This document shows positions 8,519 through 20,608 of a stretch of 64,000 nucleotides of DNA, one piece after another. The translations under genes and the position numbers were made by a program. The notes under the pieces were generated by a model that was given only the letters and a program-made list of their open reading frames with translations, was not told where the DNA came from and did not search any database. Location: positions 1,488,001 to 1,552,000 of the forward strand of contig NZ_LT578417.1 in NCBI RefSeq assembly GCF_900088535.1. The letters run 5' to 3'. Source of the stretch: Cyanobium sp. NIES-981 (GTDB lineage Bacteria > Cyanobacteriota > Cyanobacteriia > PCC-6307 > Cyanobiaceae). Positions within the stretch are counted from its first letter, which is position 1. Every line of letters begins with the position of its first letter.

Positions 8519-8602
8519 TCAGCTGTGGTGCTTCAGCTGTGGTGCTTCAGCTGAGTTGCCTCAACTGTGCGGTCTCAGCTGTGCGGTCTCAGCTGTGCTG
8601 GC
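8519..8602 (-). repeat. Six 14-nt tandem units, each carrying TGA on the minus strand
   Basis: Units start at 8519, 8533, 8547, 8561, 8575 and 8589 on the plus strand. All begin TCA, which is TGA on the minus strand. The last unit (8589-8602) contains the stop codon of the small cysteine-rich gene; the other five lie downstream of that gene. Units are 70-100 percent identical by eye. Because 14 is 2 modulo 3, the TGAs occur in all three minus-strand frames. Confidence 0.8.
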
Positions 8603-8771
8603 GCAGGATTTCCGTGCAGGTGGTCACACACTCCCCATCGTCGATGGAGCAGGTGGTGATGCACTCGAAATAGGCCTCCACCGGATCATGGTCCGCCTGG
8701 GGGAAGGAGACGGAGGGTGGATGGCCGCTCAGGGAATCGACTGCGTTGGAGTGGCCGTGGGAAACCGTCAT
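8589..8771 (-). CDS. Small conserved cysteine-containing protein (60 aa)
   Basis: The ATG at 8771 gives 60 residues. The C-terminal half, DPVEAYFECITTCSIDDGEC followed by VTTCTEILRQHS, has four cysteines in a CxxxC...CxxxC arrangement. I recall short proteins with this motif in many Synechococcus/Cyanobium genomes, with no known function. The spacing could bind a metal or form two disulfides between helices. It is superficially CP12-like but lacks CP12's AWD_VEEL core. Its stop codon is part of a 14-nt tandem array. Confidence 0.7.
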   Translation of the reverse strand: MTVSHGHSNAVDSLSGHPPSVSFPQADHDPVEAYFECITTCSIDDGECVTTCTEILRQHS

Positions 8772-8907
8772 GGCGCCGGGAGGTGAATGTTCTTCGACCG
8801 TATGAACATCCCCCCAGGCAGGCAAGCAGGTTGAGCAGGGATACCCATGCAACGATTGCGACGTGTGAAGTAGGGGCGGGGAGGGCCGATCCCGGCCAGC
8901 GCCAAGA

Positions 8908-9423
8908 ATGTCGGCAACCGCAGCCGCCCTGATGCCCCTGTCCGAGCCCGACGGTGCCGCGATCCTGGAGCTGGAACGGGGCAGCCGCGGGCAGGGCTCG
9001 GGGCTGGGCCAGGAGGATCTGCGTGGCTGCTGGCGGTTGCAGCGGCTCTGGGATCGCCAGGCCCGGCCGTTGCAGGTCGCGGCGGGGCTGCTGCGGCCCC
9101 TGGCGGCGAGCCTCAGCCTCACCCCGGGCGAGCACGGCCAGCTGGCGGTGCGCAACAGCGTGCGGCTCGGGGGCCTGGAGGTGCGCTTCATGGGGGCCGG
9201 GGAGCTGCGGGGCCGCCGGCCCCTGCTGGTGTTCTGGTTCGATCGCCTCGAACTGCGGCTGGGGGAACGGCGGCTGTGGCAGCGGCCGCTGGCCCGGCCG
9301 GCCGAGCGGTCGCTGCCCTTCTTTGCCCTGATCGCCAGCCGCCGGGAGGGGGAGAAGGCCTGGCTGGTGGCCCGCGGCCGGGGTGGGGGACTGGCCCTGT
9401 GGCGGCGCGAACCGCTCACCTGA
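8908..9423 (+). CDS. Conserved cyanobacterial hypothetical, possibly plastid-lipid-associated (fibrillin)-like
   Basis: 171 residues, soluble, rich in Arg and Leu. The segment DLRGCWRLQRLWDRQARP near residue 37, with beta-strand-like stretches later (GQLAVRNSVRLGGLEVRF; LLVFWFDRLELRLGERRLW), resembles the lipocalin-like PAP/fibrillin layout, where an early L.G.W motif is followed by strands. This is a weak, inferred match. It is convergent with hypE, and both genes end in short duplications of their stop-codon region (9421-9474). Confidence 0.55.
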   Translation: MSATAAALMPLSEPDGAAILELERGSRGQGSGLGQEDLRGCWRLQRLWDRQARPLQVAAGLLRPLAASLSLTPGEHGQLAVRNSVRLGGLEVRFMGAGELRGRRPLLVFWFDRLELRLGERRLWQRPLARPAERSLPFFALIASRREGEKAWLVARGRGGGLALWRREPLT

Positions 9424-9474
9424 TCACCCAACTGATCGCCCAGAGGAACCCTCAGCAGATCCCTCAGCAGATCC
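9421..9474. repeat. Two 12-nt duplications, each spanning a stop codon of convergent genes
   Basis: On the plus strand, 9421-9432 and 9433-9444 are near-identical 12-mers beginning TGA, the first being the stop of the upstream gene. On the minus strand, 12-mers 9451-9462 and 9463-9474 are identical (CTCAGCAGATCC on plus) and each contains a TGA; the one at 9464-9466 is the hypE stop. Both 3' ends therefore carry duplicated in-frame stops. Confidence 0.75.
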
Positions 9475-10519
9475 GTGGCAGCAGTTCGCCGCTGAGGGGC
9501 AGGAGCAGCCGCTCGGTGCCGAGGGCCGTGGTGAGCAGCACCCGCGGGCTCCGGCCGGCCGGCCGCACCTCCCCGATCCAGGCGCCGCCCCCAGCCTCGA
9601 GCAACGGCTCCACCAGCGCCCGCTGCTCCGGTGCCACCACCGCCACCAGCCGCCCCTCGTTGGCCAGGTGCAGGGGCTCGAAGCCGAGCAGCGCGCAGGT
9701 GCCGGCCACCGCCGGGATCACCGGCAGACGCTCCTCCTCGATGGCGATCTCCACCCCGGCCGCCAGGGCCAGCTCCTGCAGGGCACTGGCCAGCCCGCCG
9801 CGGGTGAGATCCCGCAGGCAGTGGGGCACCGCGCCGGCCGCCAGCAGCTGCTCCACCAGGGGCCAGAGAGGAGCGCAGTCGCTGAGCACGGGCGGCTCCA
9901 GCCGCAGCCCGTGGCGGGCGGCGAGGATCGCCACCCCATGGCGGCCCAGATCGCCGCTCACCAGCACCTGATCGCCGGGGCGGATGGCGGCGGGATTGAT
10001 GACGCCGGGATCGGTGGCGGCCGTGCGCCCCGGGGCGGGATCGGGCAGCGCGCCGATGCCGCTGGTGGTGATGAAGAGGCCGTCGGCCTTGCCCCGCTCC
10101 ACCACCTTGGTGTCGCCGGTGACGATCGCCACGCCGCACTCCCGGGCCGCGGCCGCCATCGAGGCCACCAGCCGCCGCAGCAGCGCCAGCGGCAGCCCCT
10201 CCTCCAGGATCAGGGCCACGCTGATCCACAGGGGGCGGGCCCCGGCCATGGCCAGATCGTTGGCGGTGCCCACCACCGCCAGCCGGCCGATGTCGCCGCC
10301 CGGAAACTCCAGCGGCTGCACCACGTAGCCATCGGTGCTGAAGGCCAGCCGGCCGTGGGGCAGCGCCAGGCTGGCGGCATCGTGCAGCACCTGCTCCGGA
10401 TCGGCGTAGAGGGCCCGCAGCTCCTGATCGATCAGCTGCTGCATCAGGGTGCCGCCGCCGCCGTGGGCCAGCTGGATGCAGGCCTCACCGTCCTGGGGCA
10501 GGGGCGGGGAACCGCTCAC
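9464..10519 (-). CDS. hypE: Hydrogenase maturation protein HypE
   Basis: 351 residues from GTG 10519, which overlaps the hypD stop by 4 bases (GTGA). HypE dehydrates the thiocarbamate delivered by HypF to make the CN ligand of the [NiFe] centre. Visible features are the PurM-like ATP-binding folds (FSTDGYVVQPLEFPGGDIG; VVGTANDLAMAGARPLW; GDTKVVERGKADG; LRDLTRGGLASALQEL) and the invariant C-terminal PRIC, whose last Cys is the cargo-carrying residue. It is the last gene of the hyp-nifJ transcription unit and is followed by a 12-nt repeat that duplicates its stop. Confidence 0.95.
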   Translation of the reverse strand: MSGSPPLPQDGEACIQLAHGGGGTLMQQLIDQELRALYADPEQVLHDAASLALPHGRLAFSTDGYVVQPLEFPGGDIGRLAVVGTANDLAMAGARPLWISVALILEEGLPLALLRRLVASMAAAARECGVAIVTGDTKVVERGKADGLFITTSGIGALPDPAPGRTAATDPGVINPAAIRPGDQVLVSGDLGRHGVAILAARHGLRLEPPVLSDCAPLWPLVEQLLAAGAVPHCLRDLTRGGLASALQELALAAGVEIAIEEERLPVIPAVAGTCALLGFEPLHLANEGRLVAVVAPEQRALVEPLLEAGGGAWIGEVRPAGRSPRVLLTTALGTERLLLPLSGELLPRIC

Positions 10520-11637
10520 AGGGCGGCGGCGGTCGTCGGCGCGGCGCTGCGGTAGCGGTGGTAGGCCGCGCAGGCCCCCTCGCTCGACACCATCGGCGCC
10601 CCGAGCGGATGCTCCGGCCGGCAGCGGCCGCCGAAGGCGGGGCAGTCGGTGGGCACGGCCCGTCCCTGCAGAATCAGGCCGGCGATGCACTCCGAGACGC
10701 CGTCGTCGTCCCGGCTGGTGGTCTCACCGCCGGACCCTGGCGCCTGGTCGCACAGCCCGAAGCGCTGGCGGGCATCGAGAGCCGCGTAAGCGGGCCGCAG
10801 CCCCAGCCCCCCCCCCGGGATCACCCCCAGCCCGCGCCAGGGCTGATCCACCACCGCGAACACCTCCTGCAGCAGGGCCCGGGCGCGGGGGTTGCCGTGC
10901 TGCCGCACCACCTGGCCATAGGCGTTCACCACCGCGGGGGTGCCGGCCTCCAGCAGCTGCACGCAGCGCCACAGGCCCAATAGCAGCTCCTCGGGCGCGA
11001 ACCCCGTGGCCACCACCGGCACGCCGTGGCCGGCGGCGAGCGGCTCCAGCTCCTGCAGGCCCATCACCGTGCACACATGGCCCGCCGCCAGAAAGCCCTG
11101 CACCTGGTTGCCGGGGGCTTCGAGGATCGCGGCCATCGCCGGCGGCACCCGCACATGGGCGTTGAGCAGCGAGAGGTTGGCCAGGCCGAGGGCCAGGGCC
11201 TGGCGGGCCAGCAGGGCCGTGGCCGGCGCCGTGGTCTCGAAGCCCACCGCCAGGAACACCACCTGCCGCCCAGCATTCTCCCGGGCCAGGGCGATCGCCT
11301 GCAGCGGCGAGGTGAGCAGGCGCACGTCGCCGCCGGCCGCCCGCACCCCCAGCAGATCGTCGCCGGGCGCGCTGCCGGGCACCCGCAGCATGTCGCCGTA
11401 GGAGCAGAGGATCACCTCCGGCCGGCGGGCCAGGGCCAGGGCCGCATCGAGGGTGGCGGCCGGGGTGACGCACACCGGGCAGCCCGGGCCATGGATCAGC
11501 CGCAGCCCCTCGGGCAGGAGCTGATCGAGGCCCCAGCGCACGATGGCGTGGGTCTGGCCGCCGCACACCTCCATCAGCGTCCAGGGGCGGGTCACGCTGG
11601 CGCGGAGCCGCGCGGCCAGCTCGGCGACCCGGCTCAC
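10516..11637 (-). CDS. hypD: Hydrogenase maturation protein HypD
   Basis: 373 residues from GTG 11637, which overlaps the stop of the DHOD-like gene by 4 bases. HypD is the iron-sulfur scaffold on which, with HypC, the Fe(CN)2CO unit is built. Motifs: MEVCGGQTHAI (near residue 22), HGPGCPVCVTP (near 50), GFETTAPATALL, and a C-terminal [4Fe-4S]/redox cysteine segment, SECIAGLILQGRAVPTDCPAF followed by GGRCRPEHPLG and VSSEGACAAYHRY. All essential cysteines appear present. Position 7 of the usual GACMVSSEG block reads GAPMVSSEG, a small departure. Confidence 0.95.
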   Translation of the reverse strand: MSRVAELAARLRASVTRPWTLMEVCGGQTHAIVRWGLDQLLPEGLRLIHGPGCPVCVTPAATLDAALALARRPEVILCSYGDMLRVPGSAPGDDLLGVRAAGGDVRLLTSPLQAIALARENAGRQVVFLAVGFETTAPATALLARQALALGLANLSLLNAHVRVPPAMAAILEAPGNQVQGFLAAGHVCTVMGLQELEPLAAGHGVPVVATGFAPEELLLGLWRCVQLLEAGTPAVVNAYGQVVRQHGNPRARALLQEVFAVVDQPWRGLGVIPGGGLGLRPAYAALDARQRFGLCDQAPGSGGETTSRDDDGVSECIAGLILQGRAVPTDCPAFGGRCRPEHPLGAPMVSSEGACAAYHRYRSAAPTTAAAL

Positions 11638-12676
11638 CAGCCCCCCGGCGCCGGGATGGTGGAGCCGGGGCGGTAGCTCTGGATCACCCGCATGTACTGG
11701 GCCCGCTCGTACTCCTCGGGATCGGGGCACTGGGCCTGGCTCATGCAGCCGATCAGCGCGCTGACGCTGGCCAGCTCGTGTTCCACCATCCAGACGGCCA
11801 GCTCGTCCTCCAGCCCCCGCAGACGCTCGGGCCCGTGGCGCAGCAGGGCCGCCACCACCTGGGTGGCGCAGGCGCCCGCCATCAGCAGCCGCACCACGTC
11901 GGTGCCGCGGTGCACGCCGCCACTGCCGATCAGATCCAGCGCCACCCGCCCATGCAGCAGGGCGATCCAGCGCATCGGCAGGCGCAGATCATGGGGAGTG
12001 CTGAGCAGCAGATTGGGCCGCACCGTCATCTCCTCGATGTCGATGTCGGGCTGGTAGAAGCGGTTGAACAGCACCAGGCCCTGGGCGCCGGCCGCCGCCA
12101 CCCGCCGCGCCATGGCGCTGAAGTTGGTGAAGAAAGGCCCCAGCTTCACCGCCAGGGGCAGGGCCACCTCGGCCCGCACCTCCCGCACGATCTCCTCCAC
12201 CCGGGCCTCGATGGCGGCGCTGGAGAGCTCGGGATCGGTGGGCATGGAATAGATGTTGAGTTCGAGGGCAGCGGCCCCGGCGGCCTCGATGCGGCGCGCC
12301 GTCTCCACCCAGCGGCCGGCGCGGCTGCCGTTGAGGCTGGCGATCACCGGGATCGAGAGCCGGCGGCGCGCCTGCTCGATCAGCCGCAGGTAGGGGTCGG
12401 CGCCCCCGTGGGTGGCGGCCAGCTCGGGCAGGTAGCTGAGGGCCTCGCCGTAGCTCTCGCTGCCCTGCTGCACCTGCCAGTGCAGGGCGAGCTGCTCCCG
12501 CTCGATCTGCTCCTCGAACAGCGAATGCAGCACGATCGCGGCGGCGCCGGCCTGCTCCAGAACCTCGAGCTGGGCCACGGTTTCGCTGAGGGGTCCGGCC
12601 GCCCCCACCACCAGCGGCGTGCGCAGCGGCAGCCCCAGGTAGGAGGTGGAGAGGTCGGGCCGCAGGGAGCTTGTGG

Positions 12677-12680
<4 letters not shown>
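11634..12680 (-). CDS. Dihydroorotate-dehydrogenase-like flavoprotein (DHOD/PreA superfamily)
   Basis: 348 residues, TIM-barrel FMN protein. Motifs: YLGLPLRTPLVVGAAGPLSE at the N-terminus, IPVIASLNGSRAGRW, AGAAALELNIYSMPTD, LAVKLGPFFTNFS (Lys for FMN/substrate), DLIGSGGVHRGTDVVRLLMAGA (phosphate-binding glycine loop). The class-1 DHOD active-site loop cysteine is not evident, and a true pyrD function is doubtful. It sits between nifJ and hypD with 4-base overlaps on both sides (ATGA with nifJ, GTGA with hypD), so it is translated with them. I recall nifJ and a DHOD-like gene being adjacent in other bacteria. I infer a redox role linked to pyruvate:ferredoxin oxidoreductase, with unknown substrate. 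Confidence 0.85.
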
Positions 12681-16395
<3,715 letters not shown>

Positions 16396-16399
<4 letters not shown>

Positions 16400-16605
16400 T
16401 CCCCTTCTCCCTGAAGCTCCGCTTCGTCCACCAGGGCGAGGGCCACCCCCACGTGCACGAGCACCCGGTCACCCACCACCGCCTCGGGCAGGCAGGCCAG
16501 GCTCACCTGCTGGCGCACGCCGCCGAAATCCACCTCCGCGCTCCGCCAGAGGGGATCCCCGGCCTCAGCGATGTCCAGGATCAGGCCCGCGGTGGCCAGG
16601 CACAT
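16396..16605 (-). CDS. hypC: Hydrogenase maturation chaperone HypC
   Basis: 69 residues from ATG 16605. HypC chaperones the hydrogenase large-subunit precursor and, with HypD, carries the Fe(CN)2CO unit through its N-terminal Cys2. The start MCLATAG keeps Cys2, although the usual Pro in MCLA.PG is replaced. VDFGGVRQQVSLACLPEAVVGDRVLVHVG is the expected HypC beta-barrel, with VGDYVLVHVG-type core. The start lies 41 bases inside the end of hypF, and the stop overlaps the nifJ ATG (ATGA). Confidence 0.93.
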
Positions 16606-19015
16606 GGGGTGCCGGAGCGGCTGCCTCCGTTCTAGAAACGCTCCCCAGAACTGCCCACAGCTGGCCCAGGGCCAGGCCGCCGTCGTTGCAGGGCACCTGC
16701 TCGCTCCAGAAGGGCACGAGGCCGGCGCGGCGCAGTCCGGTGAGGGAGCCCTGCAGCAGCAGGGCGTTCTGGAAGCAGCCGCCGGCCAGGGCCACCTGGG
16801 GGCAGCCGGTGATCTCGGCCGCCCGGGCCGCCGCGGCCACCAGCGAGGCCGCCAGAGCGTCATGAAAGCCTGACGCCAGCGCCTCGGCGGGGGCGCCCTC
16901 GGCCCGGGCCGCCAGCAGCCGGCGCAGCAGCGGCTCCCAGTCGAGCCAGCCCAGGGGCGCAGCGGGCTGGGCGTCGGGGGGGGAGGGGATCAGGGGAAGG
17001 GGCTCGATGGGCAGCGGGGGCACGATGCAGCCCTGGGCCAGCCCCTCCAGCCGCAGCCCGCTCTCCCCCTCGTGGCTCTGCTCCTGCAGCACGCCCAGCA
17101 GGGAAGCCACGGCATCGAACAGCCGCCCCAGGGCTGTGGTGTGGGGCGCGTTGCAGCCACCGGCCACGGCCGCCGCCAGCAGCTCCAGGGCGGCGGTGCT
17201 GAAGGCCTCCCGGCAGCCGGCGGCGCCGGGGTGATCGAGCAGGGCGGGATCGGCCGCCAGCAGCAGCCCCAGAGCCGCCCGGCGACACTCGCGCATGGCC
17301 CGCTCCCCGCCCGGCAGCGGGAAGGGCCGCAGACAGGCCAGCCGCCGGGCTGCCCCCCCGCCCGCCGCGCCGGGATCCAGCAGCAGCAGCTCACCGCCCC
17401 AGAGTTCTGGCCCAGGCCCGGGGCCGTAGCCCAGCCCGTCGGCGGCCCACACCAGCAGGGGCCCCCTGAGGCCGTGCTCGGCCGCCACCGCCAGGCCATG
17501 GGCGCGGTGGTGCTGCACCCGATGCAGGGGCAACCCGTGCCGCCGGGCCAGCCGCGCGGCGATGGCGCCGCCCACGTAGCCGGGGTGGGCGTCGGCCACC
17601 AGCGCCTGCAGGGCGGGGCCGGGGCCGGGCTCCAGGATCGCGTCGAGCCCCTGCTCCACCGCCTGCTGCTGGCGCAGGCCGGCCAGATCGCCCTGGTAGG
17701 GCGCCACCCACACGCGACCGCCCCGGGCCAGGGCCGGGGCCGCCTTGAGGTCGCCGCCCAGGGCCAGCACGGCCCGATCGGCGGGGGGAGGCTGAGGCAG
17801 ATCGAGGGGGGCCGGGGCGTAGCCGCGGGCGCGGCGCAGCAGGGCGGGGCGGCCGTCGATGAGCTGCAGCAGGGAGTCGTCGAGGGGGCGGGCGATGGGG
17901 CGGTTGTGCAGCAGGAAGCCATCGGCGATGGCGCCCAGCCGCTGGCGGGCCTCGAGGGGATCGATGCAGAGGGGCTCGCCGCTGGGGTTGCCGCTGGTGG
18001 CCACCAGCGGCCGGCCCACCGCCTCCACCAGCAGCTGGTGCAGCGGCGAGGCGGGCAGCATCACGCCGAGGCTCGGGCTGCCGGGGGCCACATCCGTGGC
18101 CAGGGAGACCGCCACGGTGCCATGGCGGCGGCGCAGCAGCACGATCGGCGCCGCCGGCGAGCGCAGCAGCGCCAGCTCCGCCGGGCCGATCCGCACCTCT
18201 GCCGCCAGCCAGGCCGGATCGCCCACCAGCAGCGCAAAGGGCTTGGCGGGCCGCCGCTTGCGCCGCCGCAGTTCCGCCACGGCCTGGGGCCGGGTGGCCT
18301 CCACCAGCAGCTGGAAGCCGCCCACCCCCTGCAGGGCCAGGATGCCGCCGGAGCGGAGCAGGGCGGCCGCGGCGGCGATCGGGTCGCGGCCCTCAGCAGC
18401 GGGGAGAGGGTTGCCGTTGCCATCCACCAGCGCCAGCCGCGGCCCGCAGGCGGGGCAGCCGGTGGTTTCGGCGTGGAAGCGGCGGTCGGTTGGATCCTCG
18501 AACTCCCGCCGGCAGGCAGGGCACAAGGGGAAGGCGGCCAGGGTGGTGTGGGCGCGGGCGAAGGGCTCGGCGGTGGCGATCGAATAGCGCGGGCCGCACA
18601 CGCAGCAGCTGATGAACGGGTAGCGGTGGCGGCGGCTGGCGGGATCGGCCAGCTCGGCCCGGCAGGCGGGGCAGGGGGCCCGGTCGGCCAGCAGGGCCGG
18701 CGCGAACAGGCCTGGACCCAGGGGCCGGGGCGCCGCCGCGGCGATGCGCAGGCCGGCCGGCGGCGGCAGCCGGGGCGGGAGCCATGTGGGCTGCAGCGGC
18801 CGCAGCACCGCCGGCAGCGGCAGCTCCCTGGCAAGGCGGCTCAGAAACGTCTCCAGGGCCGGGCGTTCGCCGTGCAGGTCCAGCCGCACCGCTCCCGCCA
18901 CGTTCTCCAGCTCGCCGGTGAGGGCCAGCTCAGAGGCGAGGCGATGCACGAAGGGCCGGAAGCCCACCCCCTGCACGGTGCCGCGGCAGTGCAGCAGCAG
19001 CCGGGCCTGGCTCAA
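16565..19015 (-). CDS. hypF: Carbamoyltransferase HypF
   Basis: 816 residues if started at TTG 19015, which overlaps the hypB stop (TTGA); the family N-terminus appears immediately after. HypF makes carbamoyl-adenylate from carbamoyl phosphate and transfers the carbamoyl group to HypE. Domains: acylphosphatase (CRGTVQGVGFRPFVHRLA, residues 8-25), zinc fingers (CPACRAEL, CCVCGPRYS, CPACRREF with FHAETTGCPACGP, about 100-190), YrdC-like ATP fold (about 200-390), and the Kae1-like carbamoyltransferase domain (HRVQHHRAHGLAVAAEHG, LAGGCFQNALLLQG, about 420-800). It ends overlapping hypC. Confidence 0.95.
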   Translation of the reverse strand: MSQARLLLHCRGTVQGVGFRPFVHRLASELALTGELENVAGAVRLDLHGERPALETFLSRLARELPLPAVLRPLQPTWLPPRLPPPAGLRIAAAAPRPLGPGLFAPALLADRAPCPACRAELADPASRRHRYPFISCCVCGPRYSIATAEPFARAHTTLAAFPLCPACRREFEDPTDRRFHAETTGCPACGPRLALVDGNGNPLPAAEGRDPIAAAAALLRSGGILALQGVGGFQLLVEATRPQAVAELRRRKRRPAKPFALLVGDPAWLAAEVRIGPAELALLRSPAAPIVLLRRRHGTVAVSLATDVAPGSPSLGVMLPASPLHQLLVEAVGRPLVATSGNPSGEPLCIDPLEARQRLGAIADGFLLHNRPIARPLDDSLLQLIDGRPALLRRARGYAPAPLDLPQPPPADRAVLALGGDLKAAPALARGGRVWVAPYQGDLAGLRQQQAVEQGLDAILEPGPGPALQALVADAHPGYVGGAIAARLARRHGLPLHRVQHHRAHGLAVAAEHGLRGPLLVWAADGLGYGPGPGPELWGGELLLLDPGAAGGGAARRLACLRPFPLPGGERAMRECRRAALGLLLAADPALLDHPGAAGCREAFSTAALELLAAAVAGGCNAPHTTALGRLFDAVASLLGVLQEQSHEGESGLRLEGLAQGCIVPPLPIEPLPLIPSPPDAQPAAPLGWLDWEPLLRRLLAARAEGAPAEALASGFHDALAASLVAAAARAAEITGCPQVALAGGCFQNALLLQGSLTGLRRAGLVPFWSEQVPCNDGGLALGQLWAVLGSVSRTEAAAPAPHVPGHRGPDPGHR

Positions 19016-19749
19016 GGCACCGGAACGGCCTGCCCCAGCAGGGCGATCAGGGCGTCGAGGCCGGCGCCGCTGCGGGCGGAGGTTTCCAGCACCCGGGCGT
19101 GGGGGGCTACGCGGGCGATGGCGGCGTGGGCGGCGGCGCGGTTGAAGCCCACCACCTCGGCCAGGTCGATCTTGGTGATCAGCACCAAGTCGGCGGCGTG
19201 GAAGATCGGCGCGTACTTGAGCGGCTTGTCCTCGCCTTCGGTGGTGGACACCAGCACCACCCGCAGGCTCTCGCCCAGGTCGTAGGCACCGGGACACACC
19301 AGGTTGCCCACGTTCTCGATCACCAGCAGGTCGAGCTGCTCGAGGGCCACGCCCTGGTGGCTGAGGCGATGCAGGCCCTCCGCCACCATCGCCGCCTCCA
19401 GGTGGCAGGCCTGGCCCGTGGTGATGGCCGCGGCCCGCAGGCCGGCGGCGCGCAGGCGGGTGGCGTCGTTGTCGGTGGCCAGATCGCCCACCACCACCGC
19501 CAGGCGGGCGGGATCCAGGCGCCGGGCGAGGGCCTCCAGCAGGGCGGTTTTGCCGGAGCCGGGGGAGGAGAGCAGGTTCACCGCCGTGACCCCGGCGGCC
19601 GCAAAGCGCCGGCGCAGGGCATCGGCTCCGGCGTCGTTGCGCTGCAGCAGGGCGGTGTGCAGCGGCAGGGCGCGCGTGGTGCGGGCCGGCTGCTCAGCGG
19701 CCGTCATGGGCGGGGAGCTCACCTGTCCGCAGGAGCAGTCGCGGCACAT
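19012..19749 (-). CDS. hypB: Hydrogenase nickel-insertion GTPase HypB
   Basis: 245 residues. HypB is a SIMIBI GTPase that, with HypA, inserts nickel into the hydrogenase large subunit. It begins MCRDCSCG, a CxxCxC metal motif. P-loop LLSSPGSGKTALLE (near residue 60), VVGDLATDNDATRL, TTGQACHLEAAM (the Cys-His dimer metal site), LLVIENVGNLVCPGAYDLGE and ITKIDLAE (NKxD-type guanine motif) are present. There is no histidine-rich nickel-storage tract, which is common in cyanobacteria. hypF follows by TTGA overlap. Upstream lie the oppositely oriented vapBC genes. Confidence 0.96.
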   Translation of the reverse strand: MCRDCSCGQVSSPPMTAAEQPARTTRALPLHTALLQRNDAGADALRRRFAAAGVTAVNLLSSPGSGKTALLEALARRLDPARLAVVVGDLATDNDATRLRAAGLRAAAITTGQACHLEAAMVAEGLHRLSHQGVALEQLDLLVIENVGNLVCPGAYDLGESLRVVLVSTTEGEDKPLKYAPIFHAADLVLITKIDLAEVVGFNRAAAHAAIARVAPHARVLETSARSGAGLDALIALLGQAVPVP

Positions 19750-20018
19750 GGCGGCTCGGGGCTGGGGCCGCCTTCAACCTAGGAACAGCGGATGGCGCTG
19801 GCAGCCTGGCTCAGCCAGGACGCTGCAGTCGCCGCAGGCGCACCGGCTCCGCCAGATGGGCTGCGGGTGAGGCGGCGCTGCTGCAGGGCCTCCGCCATCT
19901 CCTGATCCGACAACGCCACCGTGACTTTGATCGTCCAGACCTCTCGAAATCAGACCTTGTCACGACCAGGACCCCAAGGCAACGCACACCTAGGATGACG
20001 TAATCAGATCACGTCATC
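19750..20018. other. Intergenic between hypB and vapBC
   Basis: No convincing full gene. On the minus strand a short frame (GTG near 19916 to a TAG at 19779-19781) reads VALSDQEMAEALQQRRLTRS then an Ala/Gly-rich tail. It looks like the remnant or start of a small protein, but I cannot support it. The promoters of hypB (minus) and vapB (plus) should both lie here. The stretch just before vapB is AT-richer and contains TGACGTAATCAGATCACGTC, an imperfect inverted repeat (GACGT...ACGTC) around 19994-20015 that could be a VapB operator. Confidence 0.35.
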
Positions 20019-20240
20019 ATGCGCACGATCGTGGACCTGCCGGAGCCGGAGCGGGCCCAGCTCGATGCCCTGTGCCGGCAGCGCGGCATCTCCCGGGCCC
20101 AGGCGCTGCGCGAAGCCCTGAGCCAGTGGCTGGAGCAGCAGCGGCCGCAGCATGAGCAGGTGTTCGGCCTCTGGCGCGACCGGCCCGAGGGCTCCCTGGA
20201 TCTGCAGGAGGCGCTCCGCAGCGAGTGGGCCGGCCGCTGA
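20019..20240 (+). CDS. vapB: VapB-like ribbon-helix-helix antitoxin
   Basis: 73 residues. The N-terminus MRTIVDLPEPERAQLDALCRQ continues with RGISRAQALREALSQWLEQQ, a typical ribbon-helix-helix DNA-binding fold (strand then two helices). The C-terminal half, FGLWRDRPEGSLDLQEALRS, is the toxin-binding tail common in VapB antitoxins. It overlaps the downstream PIN gene (TGATG). Such antitoxins neutralise the toxin and autorepress the pair. An imperfect ACGTC/GACGT inverted repeat lies just upstream. Confidence 0.8.
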   Translation: MRTIVDLPEPERAQLDALCRQRGISRAQALREALSQWLEQQRPQHEQVFGLWRDRPEGSLDLQEALRSEWAGR

Positions 20241-20599
20241 TGCTGCTGCTTGACACCAACCTGCTGATCGACGTGCTGCGGGGCGAGGCGGTGGCCCTGC
20301 GCTGGCTGGCGGAGCAGCAGCGTCCGAGCATCAGCGTGATCACCTGGATCGAGGTGCTGGTGGGCTGCCGCCAGGGGGAGCAGGAACGGGTGGAGGGTTG
20401 GCTGCAGGCGTTCCCGCGCCTGCCGCTGGATCAGGCCGTTGCCCGCGAATCGGTGCTGCTGCGGCAACGCCACGGGTTGAAGGTGCCCGACGCGATCATC
20501 CTGGCCACGGCCCGATGCGCCGGTCTCACCCTGGCCACCCGCAACGTGCGCGATTTCCCGCTGGAACTCGGGGACGTGCTGCACCCTTACACCCTCTGA
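20240..20599 (+). CDS. vapC: VapC-like PIN-domain toxin ribonuclease
   Basis: 119 residues from ATG 20240, which overlaps the vapB stop. PIN-domain acidic residues are visible: LLLDTNLLIDVLRG (first Asp), SVITWIEVLVG (Glu), KVPDAIILATARCAGLTLATRN (Asp and TRN motif with a further acidic site DF). The expected activity is Mg-dependent cleavage of specific RNAs (tRNA or rRNA). The pair sits on the plus strand between hypB and hypA, splitting the hyp genes. Confidence 0.85.
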   Translation: MLLLDTNLLIDVLRGEAVALRWLAEQQRPSISVITWIEVLVGCRQGEQERVEGWLQAFPRLPLDQAVARESVLLRQRHGLKVPDAIILATARCAGLTLATRNVRDFPLELGDVLHPYTL

Positions 20600-20608
20600 G
20601 CAAGCCGC

